Shown here piece after piece: positions 26,715 through 35,353 of a DNA stretch of 64,000 nucleotides. The translations under genes were made by a program, and so were the position numbers. Location: contig JAIUPD010000013.1 in NCBI GenBank assembly GCA_020161615.1, positions 62,001-126,000 on the forward strand, given 5' to 3'. The notes beneath the pieces were generated by a model, which saw only the letters and a list, made by a program, of their open reading frames with translations, had not been told where the DNA came from and made no database searches. Position 1 is the first letter of the stretch. Every line of letters begins with the position of its first letter. This DNA comes from Pseudomonadota bacterium. GTDB taxonomy: Bacteria; Pseudomonadota; Alphaproteobacteria; Rhodobacterales; Rhodobacteraceae.

Positions 26715-27736
26715 TCACTTTGCTCCAAATACGCACGGGGGTTTCCAAAGGGGGAGTGTACTCCCCCTTTGGCGAGGGGGGCCCGGGGGGGCGAGCAGGC
26801 CCCCCGTCCTCCGATGACTCGGGGCGAGCAGCCCCCCCGCCTTCGTCCATCACCCTCCTTGACGGCGGCATGGGCCAGGAACTGATCCACCGCGCCGGCG
26901 ACCGGCCGACGCCCCTCTGGGCCACGCGGGTGATGATCGACCATCCCGGCATGGTTCAGGCGGTGCATGACGATTATTTCGCCGCCGGTGCCAGCCTGGC
27001 GACGACCAACACCTACGCCCTGCACCACGACCGCTTCATCAATTTCGGCCTCGACCACCGTTTCCTCGACTTCTACGAGGCCGCGCTGTCCGAGGCCGAA
27101 GCGGCGCGCGCCAAGCACGGGCGGGGGCTGCTCGCGGGCTCGATGGGACCGCTCGTCGCCTCCTACCGGCCGGAAACCCTGCCGCCGCACCCCGAGGCGG
27201 TGGCGAAATACGCCGAGGTCGCGGCCATCATGGCCCCCCGTGTGGACCTCTTGATCGGCGAGACGGTGGCCTCCCTCGCCCATGCCAGGGCGCTGGTCGA
27301 GGGCGCGCAGCAGGGCGCGCCGGGCAAGCCGCTGTGGCTGTCGGTCACGGTCGAGGATCGCGACGGCACGCTTCTGCGCTCGGGCGAGAAGCTCGCCGAT
27401 CTCGCGCCGCTTCTGGACGGTGTGGAGGCGGTGCTGGCCAATTGCTCGGCGCCCGAGGCGATGGATCAGGCGATGCCGGTCCTGAAATCCTTCGGCAAGC
27501 CCTTCGGCGCCTATGCCAACGGCTTCCAGCAGATCACCTCGGATTTCCTCAAGGACAATGCCACGGTCGACGCGCTGAGCAACCGCCCGGAACTGACCCC
27601 CGAACGCTATGCCGATTTCGCCATGGGCTGGGTCGCGCAGGGGGCGACGCTGGTCGGCGGCTGCTGCGAGACGGGGCCGGCCCATATCGCCGAACTCGCC
27701 CGCCGCCTGCGGGCGGCCGGTCACTCCATCCGCTGA
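26711..27736 (+). CDS. homocysteine S-methyltransferase (BHMT-like) with repeat-encoded N-terminal extension
   Basis: 341 residues. The family domain starts at residue 47 ([15 protein letters not shown]) and keeps the zinc-binding cysteines C245 (ANCSAPE) and C318-C319 ([11 protein letters not shown]). It transfers a methyl group, probably from betaine or an S-methyl donor, to homocysteine. Residues 2-46 are encoded by repeat copy C; the only ATG upstream of the domain is at 26711, overlapping the stop of the oxidase. The next in-frame ATG (in GGMGQE) would cut into the conserved DGG motif. So either the extension is translated, a GTG at codon 16 is used, or the gene is weakly expressed. Usual family length is about 295-320, so this is some 45 residues too long. 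The following oxidase starts eight bases downstream. Confidence 0.88.
   Translation: MITLLQIRTGVSKGGVYSPFGEGGPGGRAGPPSSDDSGRAAPPPSSITLLDGGMGQELIHRAGDRPTPLWATRVMIDHPGMVQAVHDDYFAAGASLATTNTYALHHDRFINFGLDHRFLDFYEAALSEAEAARAKHGRGLLAGSMGPLVASYRPETLPPHPEAVAKYAEVAAIMAPRVDLLIGETVASLAHARALVEGAQQGAPGKPLWLSVTVEDRDGTLLRSGEKLADLAPLLDGVEAVLANCSAPEAMDQAMPVLKSFGKPFGAYANGFQQITSDFLKDNATVDALSNRPELTPERYADFAMGWVAQGATLVGGCCETGPAHIAELARRLRAAGHSIR
26714..26807 (+). repeat. dispersed palindromic repeat, copy C (inside a coding frame)
   Basis: Head ATCACTTTGCTCCAAATA with CGCACGGGGG, then arms CCAAAGGGGGAGT (26745-26757) and ACTCCCCCTTTGG (26760-26772), then a GGGGGGCC / GGCCCCCC hairpin. The copy plus flank fills codons 2-46 of the BHMT-like gene without a stop codon. 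Confidence 0.85.
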
Positions 27737-27744
27737 GGTCCAGG

Positions 27745-30162
27745 ATGCTGCCCAGCCACGCGCGCGTTGTCATCATCGGGGGCGGGGTCTCCGGCTGTTC
27801 CGTCGCCTATCATCTTGCGAAGGCCGGATGGACCGACATCGTGCTCTTGGAGCGCAAGCAGCTGACCTCGGGCACGACCTGGCACGCGGCGGGGCTGATC
27901 GGGCAATTGCGCGGGTCGCGGAACATGACGCGGCTCGCGCGCTATTCGGCGGATCTTTACGTGAAACTGGAGGCCGAGACGGGGATCGCCACGGGGATGC
28001 GGCAGACCGGCTCCATCTCGGTGGCGCTGACCGAGGCGCGGCGCGAGGAACTCTATCGCCAGGCGGCGCTGGCCCGGGCCTTCGACGTGGACGTGACCGA
28101 GATCAGCCCTGCCGAGGTCAAGGCGATGTATCCGCATCTCAACGTGGGTGACGTGGTGGGGGCGGTGCATCTGCCGCTCGACGGGCAATGCGACCCGGCC
28201 AATATCGCCATGGCGCTGGCCAAGGGCGCAAGGATGCGTGGGGCCCAGATCCATGAGGGCGTCAAGGTCACGCGGGTGCTGGATGACGGCGCCAAGGTCA
28301 CGGGTGTCGCCTATGAGGGGCCCGAGGGGCCCGGCACCCTCGCCTGCGAGCATGTGGTGAATTGCGGCGGCATGTGGGGCCGGGATCTGGCCGCGCAATC
28401 GGGCGTCGCGCTGCCCCTGCACGCGGCCGAGCATTTCTACCTGATCACCGAGCCCATCGAGGGGCTGGGCCGGCTGCCCGTCCTGCGCGTGCCCGACGAA
28501 TGCGCCTATTACAAGGAAGACGCCGGCAAGATGATGCTCGGCGCCTTCGAGCCCGTGGCCAAGCCTTGGGGCATGGCCGGCATCCCCGAGGATTTCTGCT
28601 TCGACAGCCTGCCCGAGGATTTCGAGCATTTCGAGCCGATCCTGGCGCAGGCGATGAACCGGATGCCGCTGTTCCAGAAGGCGGGCATCCACACCTTCTT
28701 CAACGGGCCCGAGAGTTTCACGCCCGACGACCGCTATTACCTCGGCCCCGCGCCGGAGCTGCGGAATTACTGGGTCGCGGCGGGGTATAATTCGGTGGGG
28801 ATCGTGTCCTCGGGCGGCGCCGGGATGGCGCTGGCCAGCTGGATGACCGAGGGCGAGGCGCCCTTCGACCTCTGGGAGGTCGACATCCGCCGCGCCCAGC
28901 CTTTCCAGAAGAACCGCCGTTACCTGAAGGAGCGGGTGACGGAAACGCTGGGCCTGCTCTATGCCGACCATTTCCCCTTCCGGCAGGTGGTCACCGCGCG
29001 GGGCGTCCGCCGCTCGCCCCTGCATGAACATCTGAAGGCGCGGGGGGCGGTGTTCGGCGAGGTCGCGGGCTGGGAACGCGCCAATTGGTTCGCGCGGCCG
29101 GGGCAAGAGCGGGAATACCGCTTTGCTTGGGGGCGGCAGAACTGGTTCGGGAATCAGAAGGCCGAGCATCTGGCGGTCAGGAACGCCGTGGGCCTCTTCG
29201 ACATGACCTCGTTCGGCAAGATCCGGGTCGAGGGGCGGGATGCCTGCGCCTTCCTGCGGCGCCTTTGCGCCAACGAGATGGACGTGGAACCGGGGCGGAT
29301 CGTCTATACGCAGATGCTGAACGCGCGGGGCGGGATCGAGAGCGATCTGACGGTTACACGACTGTCCGAGACTGCCTTCCTGCTGGTCGTGCCGGGCGCC
29401 ACGCTGCAGCGGGACCTCGCCTGGCTCCGGCGCCATGTGGGGGATGCCTTTGCCGTCATTACCGATGTCACGGCGGGCGAGGCGGTGCTCTGCCTCATGG
29501 GGCCGCAGGCGCGGGACGTGCTGGCCCGCGTGACCCCGGCGGCGCTCGATAACGACGCCTTCCCCTATGGCACGGCGCAGGAGATCGAGCTGGGCATGGG
29601 CCTGGGCCGGGCGCATCGGGTGAGCTATGTGGGCGAACTCGGCTGGGAGCTCTATGTGCCAACCGATCAGGCCGCGCATGTCTTCGAGAGCCTGATGGCG
29701 GCCGCGCCGGAGATCACCCTCTGTGGTCTGCATACCCTCGATTCCTGCCGCATCGAGAAGGCCTTCCGCCATTGGGGCCATGACATCACCGACGAGGATC
29801 ATGTGCTGGAAGCGGGCCTTGGCTTTGCGGTGAAGATCGGCAAGGGCGATTTCATCGGCTGCGATGCCGTGCTGCGCAAGCAGGAGGCGGGGCTGGAGCG
29901 GCGGATGGTCCAGTTCCTGCTGCAGGACCCCGACGCCATGGCGTATCACAACGAGCCGATCTGGCGGGATGGCGCGATCGTCGGCACCGTCACCTCGGGC
30001 AATTACGGCCATACCCTCGGCGGTTCGGTGGCGATGGGCTACGTGCCGGTCGAGGGCGGTTTTGATGGCGAGTTCGAGATCGACATTGCCGGGCGGCGGG
30101 TGCCGGCCAAGGCCTCGCTGAGCCCGATGTATGACCCGAAGGCCTTGCGCGTTCGGATGTGA
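27745..30162 (+). CDS. dimethylglycine/sarcosine dehydrogenase-like FAD oxidase 2
   Basis: 805 residues, same three-part layout as the oxidase at 24294: DAO domain with [17 protein letters not shown] and H47 in TTWHAAG, FAO central part (about 360-420, [14 protein letters not shown] region), and a GcvT-like C-terminal domain (about 430-800) with [13 protein letters not shown]. The two proteins share architecture and length but differ widely, so the duplication is old and substrates probably differ, for example dimethylglycine and sarcosine. The ATG follows GAGGTCCAGG. The frame is open upstream inside the BHMT gene; that part is a shadow. Repeat copy D follows its stop. Confidence 0.93.
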   Translation: MLPSHARVVIIGGGVSGCSVAYHLAKAGWTDIVLLERKQLTSGTTWHAAGLIGQLRGSRNMTRLARYSADLYVKLEAETGIATGMRQTGSISVALTEARREELYRQAALARAFDVDVTEISPAEVKAMYPHLNVGDVVGAVHLPLDGQCDPANIAMALAKGARMRGAQIHEGVKVTRVLDDGAKVTGVAYEGPEGPGTLACEHVVNCGGMWGRDLAAQSGVALPLHAAEHFYLITEPIEGLGRLPVLRVPDECAYYKEDAGKMMLGAFEPVAKPWGMAGIPEDFCFDSLPEDFEHFEPILAQAMNRMPLFQKAGIHTFFNGPESFTPDDRYYLGPAPELRNYWVAAGYNSVGIVSSGGAGMALASWMTEGEAPFDLWEVDIRRAQPFQKNRRYLKERVTETLGLLYADHFPFRQVVTARGVRRSPLHEHLKARGAVFGEVAGWERANWFARPGQEREYRFAWGRQNWFGNQKAEHLAVRNAVGLFDMTSFGKIRVEGRDACAFLRRLCANEMDVEPGRIVYTQMLNARGGIESDLTVTRLSETAFLLVVPGATLQRDLAWLRRHVGDAFAVITDVTAGEAVLCLMGPQARDVLARVTPAALDNDAFPYGTAQEIELGMGLGRAHRVSYVGELGWELYVPTDQAAHVFESLMAAAPEITLCGLHTLDSCRIEKAFRHWGHDITDEDHVLEAGLGFAVKIGKGDFIGCDAVLRKQEAGLERRMVQFLLQDPDAMAYHNEPIWRDGAIVGTVTSGNYGHTLGGSVAMGYVPVEGGFDGEFEIDIAGRRVPAKASLSPMYDPKALRVRM

Positions 30163-30169
30163 CGAAAGC

Positions 30170-30270
30170 GGGGGGGGGGGGCTGCTCGCCCCCCCGCACC
30201 CCCTCGCCAAAGGGGGGAGCACGCTCCCCCCTTTGGATACCCCCCGTGGATATTTGGAGAACAAAGATGG
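30170..30270 (-). repeat. dispersed palindromic repeat, copy D, inverted; carries the mttB-like start
   Basis: Begins with twelve G in a row (30170-30181), a G/C hairpin, then arms CCAAAGGGGGGAGC (30207-30220) and GCTCCCCCCTTTGG (30223-30236). The reversed head 30241-30270 reads CCCCCGTGGATATTTGGAG followed by AACAAAGATGG: the GGAG and the ATG of the next gene lie inside the repeat head. Confidence 0.85.
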
Positions 30271-31814
30271 ACGAGGATGTCTGTGCTCCGGTGAAGGCGC
30301 GGCGGAGCGGGGGGCGGGGGGCACGGGTCGCCCTGCGCTCGGCGCCGCTGGAAGAGGGCAAACGGCCGGTGCGGGCGGGCCTGCCGGGTGGGCAGTATTC
30401 CCCCCTGAGCGAGGCGGCCGTGCTGCGCATCCATCAGGCGGCGCTGGAGGCGCTGGAAGTGGTGGGGCTGGCCAACGCGCCCGCTTCTGGCGTCGAGGTG
30501 ATGACCAAGGCGGGGGCGGTGCTGGGGGACGACGGGCGGCTGAGGTATCCGCGGGCGCTGGTCGAGGACATGCTGGCCAAGGCGGCGCGGGGGATCACGC
30601 TGCACGGGCGCGACCCGAAGCACGATCTGCACCTGGAGGGGACGCGGGTCCATTACGGGACGGCGGGGGCGGCGGTGCATGTGGTGGATCTGGCGACCCT
30701 CGATTACCGTGAGTCGACGGCGCAGGACCTGCATGACGCGGCCCGGATCGTGCAGCATCTGGATAACGTCCATTTCTTCCAGCGGATCTGCGTCTGTCGC
30801 GATGTCACCGACAATTTCGAAATGGATATCAACACGCTCTATGGGGCGCTGGCGGGGACGACCAAGCATGTCGGCACCTCGTTCAGCGATCCGTCCCATG
30901 TGCCGGGGTGTTTCGACCTGTTGCATCTGGTGGCGGGGGGTGAGGCGGAATGGCGGGCGCGACCCTTCGTCAGCAATTCCAATTGTTTCGTCGTGCCGCC
31001 GATGAAATTCGCCGAGGAGAGCTGTATCACCATGGAGGCCTGCATCCGCGCCGGGATGCCGGTGCTGCTGCTATCGGCCGGACAGGCGGGGGCCACCAGC
31101 CCCGCGCCGATCGCCGCCACCATCGTGCAGGCGGTGGCGGAATGTCTGGCGGGGGTAGTTTACGTCAATGCCATCGCGCCGGGGCATCCGGCGATCTTCG
31201 GCACCTGGCCCTTCGTCAGCGACCTTCGCACCGGCGCCATGTCGGGCGGCAGCGCCGAACAGGCCCTGCTGACCGCGGGCTGCGCGCAGATGCACCGGTT
31301 CTACGGGCTGCCGGGGGGCGCGGCGAGCGGCATTTCGGACAGCAAGCTGCCCGACATGCAGGCCGGCTGGGAACAGGGGATCACCAACGTCCTGGCCGGG
31401 CTTTCGGGCCTGAACCTGTGCTACGAGGCGGTCGGCATGCATGCCTCGCTGCTGGGGTTCAGCTTTGAATCGCTGGTCCTGGGCGACGATCTGCTGGGGC
31501 AGGCCCTGCGCTGCGTGCGGGGCATCGACGTGACCGAGGATTCCGTCAGCCTCGAGGTGATGAAGGAGGTCTGTCTGGGCGGCCCGGGCCATTACCTCGG
31601 TTCCGATCAGACGCTGAAGCTGATGCAGACCGAATACGTCTACCCGGCGCTGGGCAACCGGATGAGCCCCAAGGAATGGAACGAGGCGGGGCGGCCCCTG
31701 CTGCTGGACGGGGCGCAGAAGCGGGTGGCGGATATCCTGGCAAAGGCGCCCTGCCAGATAGACCCGGCCACGGACCTTGCGATCCGCAGCCGGTTCAACA
31801 TCCATTTCCGCTGA
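30267..31814 (+). CDS. MttB-family (non-pyrrolysine) methylamine/betaine:corrinoid methyltransferase
   Basis: 515 residues. The sequence has the trimethylamine methyltransferase family TIM barrel (about 60-510): HYGTAGAAVHVVDL, TTKHVGTSFSDPSHV, VGMHASLLGFSFESLVLGDDLLGQALR and the tail EYVYPALGNRMSPKEWNEAG. There is no in-frame amber, so this is the pyrrolysine-free branch that includes glycine betaine:corrinoid methyltransferase MtgB. It would move a methyl group from a quaternary amine to a corrinoid protein in the cytoplasm. The ATG at 30267 has GGAG at seven bases, both inside repeat copy D. No corrinoid protein gene lies nearby. It converges with the USP gene three bases from its stop. 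Confidence 0.9.
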   Translation: MDEDVCAPVKARRSGGRGARVALRSAPLEEGKRPVRAGLPGGQYSPLSEAAVLRIHQAALEALEVVGLANAPASGVEVMTKAGAVLGDDGRLRYPRALVEDMLAKAARGITLHGRDPKHDLHLEGTRVHYGTAGAAVHVVDLATLDYRESTAQDLHDAARIVQHLDNVHFFQRICVCRDVTDNFEMDINTLYGALAGTTKHVGTSFSDPSHVPGCFDLLHLVAGGEAEWRARPFVSNSNCFVVPPMKFAEESCITMEACIRAGMPVLLLSAGQAGATSPAPIAATIVQAVAECLAGVVYVNAIAPGHPAIFGTWPFVSDLRTGAMSGGSAEQALLTAGCAQMHRFYGLPGGAASGISDSKLPDMQAGWEQGITNVLAGLSGLNLCYEAVGMHASLLGFSFESLVLGDDLLGQALRCVRGIDVTEDSVSLEVMKEVCLGGPGHYLGSDQTLKLMQTEYVYPALGNRMSPKEWNEAGRPLLLDGAQKRVADILAKAPCQIDPATDLAIRSRFNIHFR

Positions 31815-31817
31815 GGC

Positions 31818-32228
31818 TCAGCGCGAGATCAGCACCGAGCATTGCGCGTGGCGCACCACGCGGGCGGCGGTCGAGCCGATGAAGTAATCGCTGAGCCCCG
31901 GGCGGTGCGAGGCGATCATGATCAGGTCGGCGCCGGTATCGTCGGCGCATTGCAGGATCTGGCTGGCGGGGGCGCCGGTGCGGATCTCGGACTGAACCTC
32001 GGCGCTGACGCCATCGGCCAGGAGGCCCAGTTCGACCCTTGCCTCGGCCTGGCGGCGGTCGTTCAGGTCGCGCGGCAATTCGGCGGCGATATAGCTGGGC
32101 ACGTCTTCGAGAACATGCAGCAGGCGGATGACGCCGCCCGCATCCAGCAGTTGAACGGCTTTCTCGATCAGGGCCTTGCCCGCTTCGCCGTGGCTGAGGT
32201 CGACGGCGACGATGATGTGTTTGTACAT
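31818..32228 (-). CDS. universal stress protein (UspA family)
   Basis: 136 residues, single USP domain. The N-terminal strand IIVAVDLSHGEAGKAL and the C-terminal nucleotide-binding-like segment ADLIMIASHRPGLSDYFIGSTAARVVRHAQCSVLISR are typical, including a G-2X-G-9X-G(S/T)-like motif (HRPGLSDYFIGSTA). Such proteins bind ATP or act as stress chaperones; no specific partner can be named. The ATG follows an AGAAGAGA tract. The frame runs on upstream without similarity, so the start at 32228 is chosen. Confidence 0.92.
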   Translation of the reverse strand: MYKHIIVAVDLSHGEAGKALIEKAVQLLDAGGVIRLLHVLEDVPSYIAAELPRDLNDRRQAEARVELGLLADGVSAEVQSEIRTGAPASQILQCADDTGADLIMIASHRPGLSDYFIGSTAARVVRHAQCSVLISR

Positions 32229-32293
32229 GGTCTCTTCTCCAGTTCGCGTAGGGTGAAGATAGGGCGAAGGATCGCCCCCGGACATGATCTGCG

Positions 32294-32905
32294 TCAAGGT
32301 CTTGCCAGCCGGCCGCCCCGGGCGAGGGCGCGGGCGATCCCCAACAGCACCAACCCGGCCAGCGCGAAGCCGAGGCAGAGCCCGGCGATGTTCAGCGCAA
32401 CCCGGGGCCAGCCGAACTGGCCGACGTCGATGAAGAAATAGGGATAGATCCCGTCGGTCTGCCCCCTCAGCAGCGCGTAGAGGCAATAGCCCGCGGGCCA
32501 GATCAGCCATTTCGGCACATCGGTGAGGCTGAGCGCCCGTCCGCCCCAGCCCAGCCACCAGAGCGCGGCGAGAAGCGGGGTCAGCGTGTGAAGCCAGAGG
32601 TCGGCCCAGAAAGTCATGCCGGTCAGCGGCACCTCGGGCGCCAGCAGCAGGTGGAAGACGATCCCGACCATGGCGATGGAGAGGACAACGCCCGCCATCC
32701 AGGCGTCGCTCGGCGCGCGGCCCAGGGCCAGCAGGCCGAAGCTGAGCAAGACCAGCGCATTGGTCAGGATGGTGAAGAACCGCGCCAGCACCCAGAGGCG
32801 GGCCAGCGGATCGGCCAGCGCCGGGTTCGCACCGCTGACGATGAACTGCAGGACCAGCCCGGCGAGGGCGGCGAGGGCGACAAGCGCGGCTAGATTTCGG
32901 GACAT
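32294..32905 (-). CDS. Pr6Pr family integral membrane protein
   Basis: 203 residues with about six hydrophobic helices. The sequence resembles the Pr6Pr/FAR-17a family: NLAALVALAALAGLVLQF at the start, RFFTILTNALVLLSF, LLLAPEVPLTGMTFWADLWLHTLTPLLAALWWL and the C-terminal GYCLYALLRGQTDGIYPYFFIDVGQFGWPRVALNI. Function unknown for bacterial members. The ATG at 32905 is the first of the conserved part; the frame stays open further upstream as an antisense shadow of the LysE gene. It is divergent from the LysE-type exporter with 72 bases between them. Confidence 0.85.
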   Translation of the reverse strand: MSRNLAALVALAALAGLVLQFIVSGANPALADPLARLWVLARFFTILTNALVLLSFGLLALGRAPSDAWMAGVVLSIAMVGIVFHLLLAPEVPLTGMTFWADLWLHTLTPLLAALWWLGWGGRALSLTDVPKWLIWPAGYCLYALLRGQTDGIYPYFFIDVGQFGWPRVALNIAGLCLGFALAGLVLLGIARALARGGRLARP

Positions 32906-32977
32906 GACACCTCCGGGTTGAAAGGGCAGGATACAAGCGCCGCGGTGGAAGTCACGCGGCTTGGCGGGGTGGGGCAG

Positions 32978-33592
32978 ATGGACGGTCTCTCGGTTTCGGT
33001 CTTCGCGTTGGCGCTTTTCCTGGCGGCGGGGACGCCCGGCCCCTCGATCGCGGCGCTGGTGGCACGGGTGCTGGCGCGCGGCTGGCGCGAGGTGATGCCC
33101 TTCGTGCTGGCCATGTGGCTGGGCGAGGTGATCTGGCTGTTGGCGGCCCTGGCCGGCTTCGCGGCGCTGGCGGCGGCCTTTCACTGGCTCTTTGCCGTGC
33201 TGAAATGGGTAGGCGTGGCCTATCTGGCTTGGATGGCCTGGTCGATGTGGCGGGCGCCCGCGGATGCGGGGCCGGCGGAGCTGCCGCGCCGGGGCTCGGC
33301 CTGGTCGATGTTCGGGGCGGGGATGGCGGTGACCCTGGGCAATCCCAAGATCATGCTCTTCTATCTGGCCCTGTTGCCGTCCCTTCTGGATACGCAGGGG
33401 CTTGGCGCGCAGGCGGTGGCGCTGCTGGTGGCGGTCACGCTCGCGGTGCTGGCGGTGGCGGATCTGGGCTGGATCCTGCTGGCCCAGCACGCGCGACGGC
33501 TGCTCAGGACGCCGCGCGCGATCCGCCTGTCTCATCGGCTGAGTGCCCTGGTGATGGGCGGCGCGGCGGCGGCGATTGCCGCCAAGGCGTGA
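32978..33592 (+). CDS. LysE/RhtB-family amino-acid exporter
   Basis: 204 residues with about six membrane helices, usual length for the family. The signature LFLAAGTPGPSIAALVARVLARGWR (start) and the central GMAVTLGNPKIMLFYLALLPSLL are diagnostic of LysE/RhtB translocators, which export amino acids or homoserine lactone. The ATG at 32978 sits behind GGGGTGGGG; the frame opens 60 bases earlier without similarity. The substrate cannot be inferred. Confidence 0.92.
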   Translation: MDGLSVSVFALALFLAAGTPGPSIAALVARVLARGWREVMPFVLAMWLGEVIWLLAALAGFAALAAAFHWLFAVLKWVGVAYLAWMAWSMWRAPADAGPAELPRRGSAWSMFGAGMAVTLGNPKIMLFYLALLPSLLDTQGLGAQAVALLVAVTLAVLAVADLGWILLAQHARRLLRTPRAIRLSHRLSALVMGGAAAAIAAKA

Positions 33593-33678
33593 TACCGCCG
33601 ATTCCGTGCGGCCGCGGTTGATCGGCCGGGCGAGCCCTTTCTATGGTGGCCCTGACTGGGACCAGAGGGGAATCGCCG

Positions 33679-34128
33679 ATGCGACTGATCGCGGTGGCCA
33701 TCATCGGCGCGGGAATCGACGGGGCGGCGCTGGCGGAATGCGACCTGCCCGAGCCCAGCGCCCCTGCCGCGGGCTGGCAGGTGATTGAGGGCGAGGATTT
33801 CGCCTTCACCGCCCGGAATCCGGCCTTTCCCGGCTTGACGGTCGATCTGACCATGGACGCGCCGGTCATCCCCGAGGTGCTCGATTTCGTGCGGTTGGAG
33901 AGTTACGGCGGCCGGGTCGCGTTGCTGCAGTATTTCTCGGGCGATCCGGGGACTTCGGCGCTGGTGACGATGGTGCGCAACGCGATCATCGACCTGGGCA
34001 CCGGGCAGACGCTGGCAGCGCCGCTCTATTCCGCCGATTGCGAGCAGATCCCCTGGACCTGGTTTCACGATCACGTCGAGGTCGCCGACGACGCCCTGGT
34101 CGAGCGGATCGCGCTGCCCTTGGACTAG
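33679..34128 (+). CDS. hypothetical secreted protein, 149 aa
   Basis: I do not recognise this protein. From the ATG at 33679 it has a short signal peptide (about 1-19, AALA before ECDLPEP) and a mature domain of 130 residues rich in acidic and hydrophobic strands, with two cysteines in the mature part (one at its start, one near residue 126 in ADCEQIP) that might pair in the periplasm. No enzymatic motif is apparent. An upstream start at 33643 would spoil the signal peptide. The gene stands alone after the LysE-type gene and converges with the small protein gene at 34140. Confidence 0.6.
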   Translation: MRLIAVAIIGAGIDGAALAECDLPEPSAPAAGWQVIEGEDFAFTARNPAFPGLTVDLTMDAPVIPEVLDFVRLESYGGRVALLQYFSGDPGTSALVTMVRNAIIDLGTGQTLAAPLYSADCEQIPWTWFHDHVEVADDALVERIALPLD

Positions 34129-34139
34129 CGCGCGCGGTT

Positions 34140-34283
34140 TCAGCCGAAGGCGCGGCCGACAAGACCGATCAGCCGCAGGATCTGTCCCAACAGCCGCGCG
34201 ACCTCGGGGCTGACATAGGCCAGCGCCAGGACGGCGAGGATCACGACAAGGACGACAAGCCAGATCTTCAGGGAAGGGGACAT
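34140..34283 (-). CDS. small single-helix membrane protein, 47 aa
   Basis: 47 residues: a short polar start (MSPSLK), one strong membrane helix (about 7-24, IWLVVLVVILAVLALAYV) and a cationic amphipathic tail ending GRAFG. Upstream purines are poor, so the start is not certain. No family recognised. It sits alone between a convergent secreted protein and the terminator of the mtgA operon, so it would need its own promoter. Confidence 0.5.
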   Translation of the reverse strand: MSPSLKIWLVVLVVILAVLALAYVSPEVARLLGQILRLIGLVGRAFG

Positions 34284-34322
34284 GGGGGCACCCGATGGTG
34301 AAGGCTGTCCGATCCTGCCATG

Positions 34323-34351
34323 AAAAAGGGCGGCCGTCGCGGGCCGCCCTT
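34323..34351 (-). terminator. intrinsic terminator of the mtgA-side operon
   Basis: On the minus strand the arms AAGGGCGGCC and GGCCGCCCTT (34342-34351 and 34326-34335) with loop CGCGAC are followed by TTTTT (34323-34327). It lies 22 bases behind the stop at 34373. Confidence 0.85.
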
Positions 34352-34372
34352 CTGCTGATGGTCTGCTGCGCG

Positions 34373-35353
34373 TCAGGCGCGGGCGCGGCGCCCGCCGCGA
34401 CGGCCCGAGGAGGCGGCCGAAGCCGCGGCCGAGGCCTCGGCAAAGGTGGCGCCCGCCTGCATCGCTTCCAGAACCTTGGCCAGGCGGATCCATTCGCCGC
34501 CGTTCGGATCGTGGTCCATCAGCATGTTGGCGGCGCGGATCGCCTCCATCTCCTGATGACGGACCGGGTTCATGATGGCCGAGGTCATGCCCGCGCCGAT
34601 GGCCATGGGCAGGAAGGCGCCGTTGATGCCGTGGCGGTTGGGCAGCCCGAATGAGATGTTCGAAGCGCCGCAGGTGGTGTTGACGCCCAGTTCCTCGCGC
34701 AGGCGCTTGACCAGCGCGAACACCTGCCGCCCGGCCGAGGCCATGGCGCCCACGGGCATCACCAGCGGATCGACGACGATGTCATGCGCGGGGATGCCGA
34801 AATCGGCGGCGCGCTGGACGATCTTCTTGGCCACCTCGAAACGGACATCGGGATCGGGCGAGATGCCGGTATCGTCGTTCGAGATCGCCACCACCGGCAC
34901 ATTGTATTTCTTGACCAGCGGCAGGACCAGTTCCAGCCGCTCTTCCTCGCCCGTCACCGAGTTCAGCAGCGGGCGGCCCTGCGCGGCCTTCAGCCCCTCT
35001 TCCAGCGCGCCGGGAACGGAGCTGTCGATGCAGAGCGGCACGTCGGTGATCGCCTGAATGCGTTCGATCAGCGCCTTCATCAGCGGCGGTTCGACGAAGT
35101 TGTTGTCGGCATAGCGCGGGTCTTCGGCCATCTTGTTGGTGAAGACGGCACCCGAGTTCACGTCCAGCACCGTGGCGCCGCAGATCACCTGCTCCAGCGC
35201 GTCCTTTTCGACGGTCGAGAAATCGCCCGCCTCCAGCTCGGCCGCCAGTTTCTTGCGGCCGGTCGGGTTGATGCGCTCGCCGATCACGCAGAAGGGCTCG
35301 TCAAAGCCGATGATCACGGTCTTGGTGGCGGATTCGAGGACGGTACGGGTCAT
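34373..35353 (-). CDS. methyltetrahydrofolate:corrinoid methyltransferase (MtgA-like)
   Basis: 326 residues forming one pterin-binding TIM barrel. Conserved features are FCVIGERINPTGRKKLAAEL at 21-40, VLDVNSGAV near 63, CIDSSVPGALEEGL near 108, NSVTGEEERL and VAISNDDTG, followed by the segment GASNISFGLPNRHGINGAFL. This is the MeTr type related to the N-terminal part of MetH and to MtgA of glycine betaine catabolism, where it moves methyl from a methyl-corrinoid protein to tetrahydrofolate. A low-complexity Ala/Gly/Arg tail ends the protein. The ATG follows AAGGAG and overlaps the HAD gene stop (ATGA). Its corrinoid partner is not in the window. Confidence 0.92.
   Translation of the reverse strand: MTRTVLESATKTVIIGFDEPFCVIGERINPTGRKKLAAELEAGDFSTVEKDALEQVICGATVLDVNSGAVFTNKMAEDPRYADNNFVEPPLMKALIERIQAITDVPLCIDSSVPGALEEGLKAAQGRPLLNSVTGEEERLELVLPLVKKYNVPVVAISNDDTGISPDPDVRFEVAKKIVQRAADFGIPAHDIVVDPLVMPVGAMASAGRQVFALVKRLREELGVNTTCGASNISFGLPNRHGINGAFLPMAIGAGMTSAIMNPVRHQEMEAIRAANMLMDHDPNGGEWIRLAKVLEAMQAGATFAEASAAASAASSGRRGGRRARA

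Noticed and set aside
27334-27744. Extended N-terminus of the second DMGDH-like oxidase inside the BHMT gene
   Set aside because: The frame is open but overlaps a recognised gene; the FAD motif begins right after the ATG at 27745, which has its own purine-rich site.
30170-30181. Run of twelve G as a sign of a frameshift error
   Set aside because: It lies outside the coding frames (after the stop at 30162, before the start at 30267), so a length error would not affect a gene; the exact number of G may still be unreliable.
15765-30270. Repeat copies taken as a CRISPR array
   Set aside because: Copies are kilobases apart, in both orientations, palindromic, with no regular spacers and no cas genes.
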